A DNA stretch of 64,000 nucleotides from Beroe forskalii (Eukaryota > Ctenophora > Nuda > Beroida > Beroidae). Shown here in pieces: positions 40,074 through 49,800 of this stretch; the first letter of the stretch is position 1, and every line of letters starts with the position of its first letter. Where the stretch lies: NCBI GenBank assembly GCA_011033025.1, contig WFMF01000001.1, positions 549,755 through 613,754 on the forward strand, written 5' to 3'. Both the position numbers and the translations under genes were made by a program. A model generated the notes under the pieces. That model made no database searches. It was given only the letters and a program-made list of their open reading frames with translations, and was not told where the DNA came from.

Positions 40074-43000
40074 AAAAAAGCGCTGAAATTCTGAAGTGGA
40101 ATCACGTTAACAAGAAAATCCGGCAAGAATACGCCAAGTTAGGTAGCTTCCGGTTTCCTGAGGTAGTCCTACTGATCTTTGGGCTCATGTTGATATTCCT
40201 GTGGCTGTTTCGAGAGCTCGAGGGGATAAAGGGATGGGCTGAGGTAAGAGCCATTTAGCAGTAAAATTTGCCTGTATGTTGTGATTGAGTTATTGTAAAA
40301 TATGACTACCAACGCTAGTTCGCTTTTTTTTCTTAACCTTGTCAACCTTGTAAACCTTACGAACCTTATAAACCTCATAAACCTTATAATCCTTGTAAAC
40401 CTCATAAACCTTCGCAGCTTCACGCTGAGTACATAGGTTCCTACGACTCCAAAGGGAAGTTGAAGATCTACATTAAAGATGCCTGGGTGGTGGTGGCTCT
40501 AGCTCTCCTTCTCTTTGTAATCCCTGCTGAAAACCCCTTCCGAGGCAGGGTACTCTTCAGACCCCCACAGGTGAGAAATATGAAGGGTACTCTTCAGACC
40601 GCCCACAGGTGAGAAATATGAAGGGTACTCTTCAGACCCCCCCCCCCACTTGTGGCCTAGCAAGAAGGAGAAAAATGAGAATTATCGATCAAGTAATGTA
40701 TTTTCTTCTCATTTTTTACGGAGTTTTAATCTTCCAAAGGGGCCAGAACACATGTTTTGTGAAATTAATTAAGAATTAGAGAAGTTAGACCATTTTCAAC
40801 TCATTTTGGGTCAAAATGACAAAATTTCTATTTAAAATGCCCTCTCCGGTCCTAGAGGACACAGATTACACTGGATTTGCCATCATATAATATCGGCGTG
40901 ATTGAAAACCTGTCATCATATGATTTATACTTGGGTATTTGAATCATACAATACAATGTTCAGGCGCGGAGCGGTTCGTTAGGATAAAGCGGCTGTTGGA
41001 CCTGGAGACAGTGATGAAGAAGACTCCCTGGGATGTCCTTTTCATTCTAGGGGGAGGCTACGCTATAGCTGCCGGCTGCAAGGTACTCAAATAATAGCGG
41101 TTTAGCTCACCCTTAATATTGTTATTCCATTGACCAATAGACCAATAAGCTTTCTAGTTTTTGATAAACTCGTACCTGCCTCCATAAGAAACACCCCCCC
41201 TGGGCACCAGTTCAGCTTCCTTCACAACAGCCCCTAACCCTAACCCCCCAGGACTCAGGGCTGTCTGTGTGGATTGGGCACCAGTTCAGCTTCCTCCACA
41301 ACAGCCCCTAACCCTAACCCCCAGGACTCTGGGCTATCTGTGTGGATAGGGCACCAGTTCAGCTTCCTCCACAACAGCCCCTAACCCTAACCCCCCAGGA
41401 CTCAGGGTTTTCTGTGTGGATTGGGCACCAGTTCAGCTTCCTCCACAACAGCCCCTAACCCTAACCCCCAGGACTCAGGGTTGTCTGTGTGGATTGGGCA
41501 CCAGTTCAGCTTCCTCCACAACAGCCCCTAACCCTAACCCCCAGGACTCTGGGCTGTCTGTGTGGATTGGGCACCAGTTCAGCTTCCTTCACAACAGCAC
41601 CTACCCCCCCCCAGGACTCAGGGCTGTCTGTGTGGATTGGGCACCAGTTCAGCTTCCTGCACAACAGTCCCTAACCCTAACCCCCAGGACTCAGGGTTGT
41701 CTGTGTGGATTGGGCACCAGTTCAGCTTCCTCCACAACAGCCCCTAACCCTAACACCCCCAGGACTCAGGGTTATCTGTGTGGATTGGGCACCAGTTCAG
41801 CTTCCTGCACAACAGCCCCTAACCCCCCAGGACTCAGGGTTGTCTGTGTGGATAGGGCACCAGTTCAGCTTCCTGCACAACAGTCCCTAACCCTAACCCC
41901 CCAGGACTCAGGGTTGTCTGTGTGGATTGGGCACCAGTTCAGCTTCCTGCACAACAGCCCCTAACCCTAACCCCCAGGACTCAGGGCTGTCTGTGTGGAC
42001 TGTGGATTGGACACCAGTTCAGCTTCCTCCACAACAGCCCCTAACCCTTACCCCCCAGGACTCAGGATTGTCTGTGTGGATTGGGCACCAGTTCAGCTTC
42101 CTGCACAACAGCCACTAACCCTAACCCCCCAGGACTCAGGGTTGTCTGTATGGATTGGGCACCAGTTCAGCTTCCTCCACAACAGCCCCCACGTTGTGAT
42201 TGCCCTGGTGGTGTCTACCTTCGTAGCGATCCTCACCGAGTTCGCTTCAAACACAGCTTCTACTACCCTACTGCTACCTGTACTGGTGTCTCTCAGTCAA
42301 GCGATCAGGGTAAATACTCCTTCTTACATTATGTATTGTAGTTAGTAAACACACCTTTCACATCAGAAGCCCCCAACGGCAGTTTGCGTCTTGCGAACAT
42401 TGGACGACGAATGTAACATACGACATTTTTACTGGTCTGACTGAAATTCTTAATTCCGATTACTAATTTAATTCCGATTACTAATTTAATATCATTCGGT
42501 ACATTTCATTTACCACTCTCAAGCTCCAAACTAGGTACCGAACCGGCTAAACTCTCAACACTGTTACATATTTCCACACATTTTCAGGTGCACCCCCTGT
42601 ACCTGATGATGACGGGTACCCTCTCCGCCTCCCTCGCCTTCTGCCTACCCTCAGCCACCGGCCCTAACGCCCTGGTGTTCGCCCATCCTGAGATACGGGT
42701 TATCGACATGGTAGGTTTTATTAGGGTTATCTGCAAATTTGAAATTGAACTAGAAAACCTTGGTTCCTTGCTTTGACAACGTCATTGACTATTTATCATA
42801 CTACACTCGATTTGCATTGATTGCACGACACTCGATTGTACTTCATTTGATTGCATTGTGGTTACAGTTCGAAATACATGAGTGTGCGCGTCTTTATTGA
42901 TAAATTTATACGCCGCGCAAACTTAAGCCGCGCTCTCATAAGATGTGCAAACTGCAGTTCGAACTTCGCCCCTGCTATGTTCAATAGTACAACAACCTGT

Positions 43001-43295
43001 ATTTCAGAAAAGGACGGGACAGATCATGAACTTGATTAATAATCTATTAATTTAAGAACTTTATTTAATGTTTGCATGCTAATCACGTTTTATTTCAGTC
43101 TATAAGGACGGGTCTGATAATGAACTTTATCTGCGTGCTGATCACCATGTATTTCAGATAAGGACGGGCCTGATTATGAACTTTATCTGCGTGCTTATCA
43201 CTGTGGCAGCTACCTCAACCTGGATTTACACGATGCTCAACCTCTCAGAATACCCCTGCTGGGCGGACGATACCGACGACATCCTCTGCACTTGA
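40074..43295 (+). CDS. SLC13-type sodium/carboxylate (or sulfate) cotransporter, last six exons
   Basis: The exons are 40074-40243, 40418-40570, 40964-41082, 42133-42309, 42588-42710 and 43158-43295 (TGA). They encode the C-terminal half of a DASS-family carrier, an integral membrane protein that imports di- or tricarboxylates or sulfate with sodium. Diagnostic parts are FPEVVLLIFGLMLIFLWLF, TPWDVLFILGGGYAIAAGC, DSGLSVWIG, ILTEFASNTASTTLLLPVL (the SNT sodium/substrate motif) and SLAFCLPSATGPNALVFA (the second signature loop), then a final helix MNFICVLITVAATSTWIY. About 292 residues are visible; family members have 500-600, so the N-terminal exons are missing or lie upstream unseen. The exon 2 to exon 3 join is out of phase by one base. 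A tandem copy of the exon 2 tail (ACCGCCCACAG) has one more base than the exon's ACCCCCACAG and would restore phase, so a homopolymer error is likely. Confidence 0.93.
40330..40417 (+). repeat. Short repeats leading into the exon 2 acceptor
   Basis: AACCTTATAAACCTCATAAA-type units of 11-12 bp run for about 80 bp and end at the TTCGCAG acceptor of transporter exon 2. They form its pyrimidine-containing upstream region. Confidence 0.7.
40548..40645 (+). repeat. 38-bp tandem repeat across the exon 2 donor of the transporter
   Basis: The unit GGGTACTCTTCAGACC..CCACAG|GTGAGAAATATGAA occurs twice in full and a third time in part. It contains the last 23-24 bases of exon 2 and the first 14 of the intron, so the 5' splice site itself is duplicated. 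The third copy decays into a C run. Confidence 0.9.
41205..42192 (+). repeat. About 73-bp minisatellite copying the acceptor and start of transporter exon 4
   Basis: Thirteen copies of a CCCTAACCC-type pyrimidine tract plus CAG|GACTC are followed by about 55 bases of exon 4, at about 41250, 41324, 41397, 41470, 41543, 41613, 41686, 41759, 41829, 41902, 41975, 42058 and 42132. Only the last is followed by the rest of the exon. In each earlier copy, splicing at its CAG would read DSGLSVWIGHQFSFLHNSP and then TAA from the next tract, ending the protein. A 182-codon frame through the array is a product of the repeat. Confidence 0.95.
42866..42975. mobile_element. GCAGTTCGAACTGC-type palindromic element (copy)
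   Basis: It carries CAGTTCGAAATAC..GTGCGCGTCTTTATTGATAA, TACGCCGCGCAAACTTAAGCC and a right end GCAAACTGCAGTTCGAACTT. The same phrases recur at 45114-45200, 58566-58738 and 62096-62232. It is 110 bp of non-coding DNA in a transporter intron. Confidence 0.65.
43002..43200 (+). repeat. Three copies of the acceptor and start of transporter exon 6
   Basis: TGTATTTCAG followed by (A/T)AAGGACGGG-x-C-x-GAT-x-ATGAACTT occurs near 43006 (short copy), 43094 (with ATCTGCGTGCTGATCAC) and 43148 (the true exon). Only the third continues into the coding exon. The copies are 50-90 bp apart and diverged by several bases. Confidence 0.85.
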
Positions 43296-43299
43296 TTAA

Positions 43300-45110
43300 T
43301 TAGTAATTAATTGATTGATTAGTAATCTGGCAGTTTATTATATGATCAAGCGATAAGGCGATTAATCAATTAATTGATTAGTAATCTGACAGTTTATTAT
43401 GCCATGAGGCGATCAATAAATAAATTAATTGATTTGTACAGGGCAGTTCGAACCATGCACATTGCACAGTACAGTTCAAACTGTCGTCAGTAATTTGACA
43501 GTTTATTATATTATTTTTAGCAAACAGGAAATGAATTTTAAGTATCGATCTTTTAACTGTTTTACAAATTTTATTTGCTCTTTTGAATCCATACCTCATT
43601 TTTATACCAAATTGAAGGACATGTTCCGAACTGAATGTTATTCGAGTTAGTTAAGATTTTTTATTGTGGATACTGTGTAGGGACAAAAAAGAACAAATTT
43701 TATCGAAAAATTCAATTGCTTCAAAGTTAAAGTATAACCACATTTGAACAAAATTTTATCTGACGTCACATTGGAAACACTTTGCACTCATCACAAGTTC
43801 TCAAAATCAAATAAATTCCTTTAAACTCTTTACAAATAGAATAATGGGCTATTTACAGGTTGCTTACATCATCAATTATTAGATATTTATTATGATACAA
43901 CTTATTAGATAAGGTCTCATGGCTCATCGCCATAAAATATTTGTACACATATTTTGTTACAATTATACACGATGATTATTTTAGGTCCATGCTATCTCGG
44001 ATCTCTCAAATAATGATTTTTGCTGGAAATTTCACTTTAACCAAAGTACTTGATCTCACTGATTGAAAACATCATTACAAATAAATAGCAAATACGTTTA
44101 ATCAAATATATGGATATCAGCATGAATAAATTTAAATTAATATCAAATAAAATGAGCAGGAACCCGAAAGAAAAACACATTAATTTAAGTTGCTCAAATA
44201 TTTTGTTATGGAACGCTTTGAGATTTGAACCACCCAGAGGCAAATCGTGGATTTAAATTGAGGTTTCATGCAGTTAAACTCATTTGTATGGAGGTGCTAT
44301 TGTTCAGTTTCTGTATAACAAATCTCAAGGCGTCCCAAAATGTCAACTTCAAGACTCAGAAATTATTAACAGCAATATGACGTATTGAAGTCCATAAATA
44401 TAAACTTTGGGGCCGAAGCAAAGAAATAAGATGAAAGGGTTTAAGTCAATTTTAAATTTACCCTCTTTAATCTATATAAAGAGTATCCCTATATAAATAC
44501 TAAAGTGAAGAGTGGCAAGCAGTTGAAGTTTTGGTAATACAGAATATGTTGCGTAATATTTTGCTGGAATAAACAAAAAGTATATAATTGTTAGCATGGA
44601 AAATGGAGCATTCTGAATCCGTTAAAAAGTGTATAAAATGAAAGGGAAAGTCACGTTGAAAGAGATATATAACCTATTAAATTGTATAATTTGATATCAA
44701 CATCAATTATTCTATTTTAAGAATATCTTTGTTTTATTTGTTATGGAATAAGGTGGGCTCCTATCTCAAAAATACCAACTGATATCAAATTATAGAAACG
44801 CTTATCAATTTTTAAATTGAAATGCAGCAAAAATCGGGCCGTTCAAATGATAAATAGACCTACTTCAGAAATATAACTGGAACGGTTCAAAGCTTTGAGT
44901 GCGCGCGGTATAAGTTGGCGCCTACTTCAGAAAATATAAAAGTGGATAATTTAAACTGACTACAGAATTTGCAGCGTTAAATAAATTTTGATTTTTATGC
45001 ACTCGTTAAAACCGTTGAATTCAGAAGGGTCGTGTGGTAATACTGTTTTGTCGTATAAAAACAAACTCATTTTGATATCGAAAATTGTCAAACTCCTGAC
45101 GCCTCGTGTG
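43300..45110. other. Transporter 3' flank; no gene seen
   Basis: AT-rich sequence. TGATTAATTAGTAATTAATT-type repeats lie at 43290-43400 and a small palindromic patch (CAGTTCGAACC..CAGTTCAAACTG) near 43441. No exon, RNA gene or larger element was recognised. Confidence 0.45.
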
Positions 45111-45111
45111 A

Positions 45112-45205
45112 TAAAACATTCGTTTGTTAATCGCATAACAATATTTCTGTACGCCGCGCAAACATGAGCCGAGCACACAAAGACGGCGCTAACTGCAGTT
45201 CGAAC
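45112..45205. mobile_element. GCAGTTCGAACTGC-type palindromic element (copy)
   Basis: It contains TACGCCGCGCAAACATGAGC, ACACAAAGACGGCGC and the end AACTGCAGTTCGAACAGT, shared with 42866-42975 and the two copies near 58.6 and 62.1 kb. Truncated on the left. Confidence 0.55.
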
Positions 45206-45431
45206 AGTCACCGTTAAAGTAACTGTTTTAAGGCTGTTGCGGAACTTTCAAGACGTGGCATTTCAAAACTCAGCAATTACTTATACGATTCTAGTTCAAT
45301 TGATTTATTTCAAATTTTCGGTCTTGTATTTGCCCGTCAGAATTCAGATTACAAATACAACAACGCGGACCGATCACATTATTATAAATGGCTTTCAATC
45401 GACCTGATGCATTCTAAAAGTTTGCTGATCT

Positions 45432-45774
45432 GCTGTGGTGTGCCAACTTTTCAGTTGCGCGGCATAATGGCGCCGCGCAATGGCTCTTCGTGGCCAAAGG
45501 TCGAAAGCAACAGGGCGAAAAGTAGGTCAAAAGGACAGGTAGATTAATAAGAGCCCCAATTTGGATGGTGTTTCACAACATGAACTATACCTTTTCCCAA
45601 TCTCTTGACGATAAGCACCATGATATGCAATTGCCAAACCATGAAAGGTTTGATGTTGAGCCGTTTTTACCTACCCTTTTGACCTGTTGCTTTCACACTG
45701 ACACATACCATTGAAGCTGTGCTATCTCAAGGCGAAGTTATGCCGCTTAACCAAAAGATCGGAACACCACAGCT
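45432..45774. mobile_element. MITE of about 340 bp with GCTGTGGTGT ends
   Basis: The left end CTGTGGTGTGCCAACTTTTC then GTTGCGCGGCATAATG pairs with a right end CTTATGCCGC..CCAAAAGATCGGAACACCACAG. Inside, GAAAGCAACAGG and AGGTCAAAAGGACAGGTAG pair with CTACCCTTTTGACCTGTTGCTTTC. Non-coding; target duplication unclear. Confidence 0.75.
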
Positions 45775-45779
45775 GAATG

Positions 45780-46435
45780 AATATTCGAAAATCATATATC
45801 ACAACATTAACTCAAATAAGTTGCTCATCTGAATAAATTCCAGAACCTGTTCCAGAAGTACAATATTTCATGTTTTTAGCATATATAAAAACAGATCGTG
45901 TTTAAGTGTTATATATACCTTTTGTGGTGCTGGAGAAATCCTTGACTGTACTCGATATAGCTAGTCTTTCGATTATATAACACTTAAAATCAGCAAAAAA
46001 TGCTTGCAGTGGCAATTTCATATAACAATAAATTAAATATCACAATTGCCGATGCCTCATCAAAAACATGATATGAAAAATTGAAAGCATGATGAAAATT
46101 GATCTGGGGTTGCAGCGAAAATCTTCAGTCTAAAAACTCACTTTTTATCCGGACCATGAAATAACATTGGGACAATGTCCTAGTAGATCTGATGTTGAAC
46201 AGATCTTTAAATAATATAAAATATCATTTTCCTCTTCATGCTATATTCCTTTCACTGAAAATTTGATTCCTCGTAATAATTATAATCAACAGAAAGATGA
46301 GAAGGCTTCTTTAAACTTCATTTATATAACTTCAAAAAGATCATAAATAAAACATAACCTAAACGAAACAGAAAATTTTTACCAAAAACAACAACAACAA
46401 TAACAACACATAATACAATGGGTCGTGCGAGAAGA
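45780..46435. other. No gene seen
   Basis: AT-rich sequence between the transporter and the innexin. Two short inverted phrases (ATAACACTTAAA at 45976 and TTTAAGTGTTATATATA at 45900) form a weak hairpin. Confidence 0.4.
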
Positions 46436-46439
46436 GTAA

Positions 46440-46830
46440 GTGTTTTTAAGTGATGTACATCAACATCAGGGCTTTAAATGACATGAAATGACCATCAAAG
46501 TTTCAGGTGATTTGACACCGACATCAGAATTTCAAGTGATGTGACATGTGATTCGACATTATCAGAGTTTCAAGTGATGTGACATCAAAATCAGTTGATT
46601 AAGTGATGTGACATTAACATCAAGGCTTTAAATGATGTGACATGAACATCAGTGTTTCAAGTGTTCTAAGTGATCTGACATCAACATCAGTATTGTAAGT
46701 GATGTGAAATGAACAACAGTGTTTCAAGTGATGTGACATCAGTGTTTCAAGTGATGTGACATCAGTGTTTCAAGTGTATCAAGTGATGTGACATCAGTGT
46801 TTCAAGTGATCTGACATCACTCCTCCCACT
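46440..46830. repeat. Degenerate AAGTGATGTGACATCAGTGTTTC minisatellite
   Basis: About fifteen imperfect 20-35-bp units contain AAGTGATGTGACATCA. The array lies within 50 bp of the innexin stop codon on its 3' side, so it may fall in the 3' untranslated region. Confidence 0.85.
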
Positions 46831-46879
46831 CTTCCCACACAACACACAGACACACACATAAATAATAGTTAAATATATA

Positions 46880-49800
46880 TCAAACCGCCTTCCCGTTACC
46901 TCTGAGCTTCCGCTGTATTAACTTTGGCGCAAGCGTCAGGAGAATGTCCTCGAAGACTCTGGGAGCGGTATTGTTCGCCAGCACGTGCAGGATAAGGCGC
47001 CCGGAGGAGCCCACATTGAAGTACATGTGCTTGATGGCGGAGTCGTCCCGGAGGAATGCGGTGGAGAGGAGGCGGCGGTAACTCCCGTACGTGAAGAGGA
47101 GTTTGATGAGGGACGCGAATATGGACACGATGTTGCAGATCATCACGAAGACGAGGCAGAACCATAGGATGAGGAAGAGGTATTGGTTGATGACGTTGGG
47201 GGCTAGGACACACATGCCCTGTTCCTCCTCAATACCTGCAAAAGATGGGGTGTAATTTCTGTGGGGGAAGCAAGGGGTGTGAAGCAAGGGGTGTGAAGCA
47301 AAGGGTGTCAAACAAGGGTTGTCAAGCAAGAGGTGTCAAGCAAAGGGTGTTAAGCAAGGGGTGTCAAGCAAGGGGTGTCAAGCAAGGGGTGTCAAGCAAG
47401 GGGTGTCAAGCAAGGGTTCAAGCAAGGGGTGTCAAAGAAGGTAGATTGTCAAAAAGGGGTGTCAAAGGGGTGTCAAGCAAAGGGGTGTCAAGCAAGGGGT
47501 GTCAAGCAAGGGGTGTCAAGCAAGGGGTGTCAAGCAAGGGGTGTCAAGCAAGGGGTGTCAAGCAAGGGGTGTCAAGCAAGGGGTGTCAAGCAAGGGGTGT
47601 CAAGCAAGGGGTTTCAAGCAAGTGGTGTCAAGCAAGTGGTGTCAAGCAAGTGGTGTCAAGCAATGGGTGTCAAGCAAGGGTTGCAAGCAAGTGGTGTCAA
47701 GCAAGAGGTGTCAAGCAAAGTGTCAAGCAAGAGGTGTCAAGCTAGTGGTGTCAAGCAAGGGGTGTCAAGCAAGAGCCTCAGTGATGTCAAAATGTCAAGC
47801 AAGTGGTGTCAAGCAAGGGGTGTCAAGCAAAAGGGGTGTTTCTTATGAGGTCAAGGGGTTTCAAGGTGATTCCTCGTAGATGAAAATGTGATGCCAAAAA
47901 GCTTTCTTTTGATAAAGAGAATGGTAAACTTTAATCATGGGGTTAATTGAGTGGAAATATCCTAGCTACGTATTACATTGCCGGTGGTGTTCTACAAATT
48001 CGGAACAAAGAAGTAGGGTGAAACTGGAAATGGGGAACACAAGAGCTAGTATAATATGGCGGAACACAGAAGAGCAGTTAGTTACCTGAGGCGCCCCATC
48101 GCTTGACTTCGCAAGCCACCATCTTCGGAAAGAGCTTGTCCTTCTCCTCAGTAGCTAACGTATCCTCATACCTCAACTTCTTAATCCACTGGGACCCATA
48201 CGTCTTGAAATCCCCAATGGAGAACATCTCGGCTGTCAGGATGAAGCAGCCGAAGGAGACCGCTGCGTAGAGGATCTTCACGAAGACCATGGAGAGGCCG
48301 AGGCCGTGTTTGCGAGTCAGACTGGCCACCAGGCTCTGTTCGCTCATGTAAAGGTCGAACTTGTAGAAGAGCCAGGTGGCTGCTTTGTCTGTCATTTTCT
48401 TCAGCTCCTGGTCAGACTCAACCGGGTTGTGGAGCAACCTGAAGGGAGGAGGAGATTTAGCAATCTGAGGAGGAGGAGATTTAGGATTGCTATTGTACCT
48501 GGCATTCCCTTACATTCTCACAGCTCTTTTGTACTATTTATAGCCTTTCTGGCCTCGCTCATTTTCAGGTTTCACTCGCTTTCCTCTCGCACAGCAAGCT
48601 CAATGCACTCTAACAAGTAACATTCTTATTTCTTCTCTCTTACGTATTCTCATTAACAAATCTTCTAAATGCATATTACAGCAGCTGGCGCCGGCAAGAT
48701 TCTATTTTGAATAGCATAGGCGAGGCTCATAGCTTGCGGAAGATGTAGGTATATTAGGAACAAAGCATGTGACCTACCAAAGAGAGAATAACCCACCTAA
48801 CTAGGGGTTTGATTTCGCCCACCTAGCGAACTACCCACAAACTATAGGTGTAATATAGCCCACATGGAGAATATTACCCACCAAACTAGAGCCCACTAGA
48901 AAATAACCCACCTTACTAGAGGTTTGATATCGCCCATTCCGAAGTTCTTGTACAGGAGGTAGGGCATGAAGAAGGCGGCTGCTGCCAGCCAGAAGTAGAA
49001 GGGGACCCACTGGTACCACAGGTGGGATATCCGGGTGGGTTCCAGCAACTGGTCGGGGTCTGGACACTTCAGCCGCGTGCCATCTGGGAGGGGGCTGTTA
49101 ATCTGGGTGGGAGGTGGTGGGGAGTAGAGGTGTGGTTAGATTTATATCTTCAAGTGGTATCCTTTGCTTTCTAGAGACAGGGGGCTTCAAGGGTTTTTTG
49201 ATGAATAAAGTGGGGATTAACAAATTTACACAGGTTCAACATGACACTATTCAAACATGACACCAGTAAAACCTAACAAGGTTTAAACCTGACACCAGTT
49301 CAACTAGACACTGTTTCAGCTTGACATCAGTTCGACCTGACACCAATTTAACATGACACTGATTTGCTCTTCACCTAGATCAACCTGTCACTGGTTCAAC
49401 CTGACACTATTTCAATGTCACACCAGTTCAACCCGAAACCAGTCCAGCCTGACACCAGTTCGCCCTGACACCAGTTCACCCTGACACCAGTTCAACCCTG
49501 ACACCAGTTCACCCTGACACCAGTTCAACCTGACACCATTTCACCCTGTAAACAGTTTAACTTGACAGTGTTCAACCTGGTACCAGTTCAACCTGACACC
49601 AGTTCAACCTGAAACCAGTTCAACCTGACACCAGTTCAACCTGACACCAGTTCAACCTGACACCAGTTCAGCCAAACACCAGTTCAACTTGGCGCCATAA
49701 CAACCTAACACCAAATCAACCTGACACTTGGTCAACCAGACACAAGTTTAACCTGAGAATAGTTCAACCTGACACTTGTTTTGTTCAAACTGACACCAGT

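Noticed and set aside
41416-42345. A 182-codon frame repeating WIGHQFSFLHNS-like peptides
   Set aside because: The frame slips through a 73-bp array (not divisible by three), so the peptide mixes frames. Only the final copy belongs to the transporter.
47245-47879. Frames of 126-166 codons rich in KGCQARGVKQG
   Set aside because: They are translations of the GTGTCAAGCAAGGG minisatellite inside an innexin intron.
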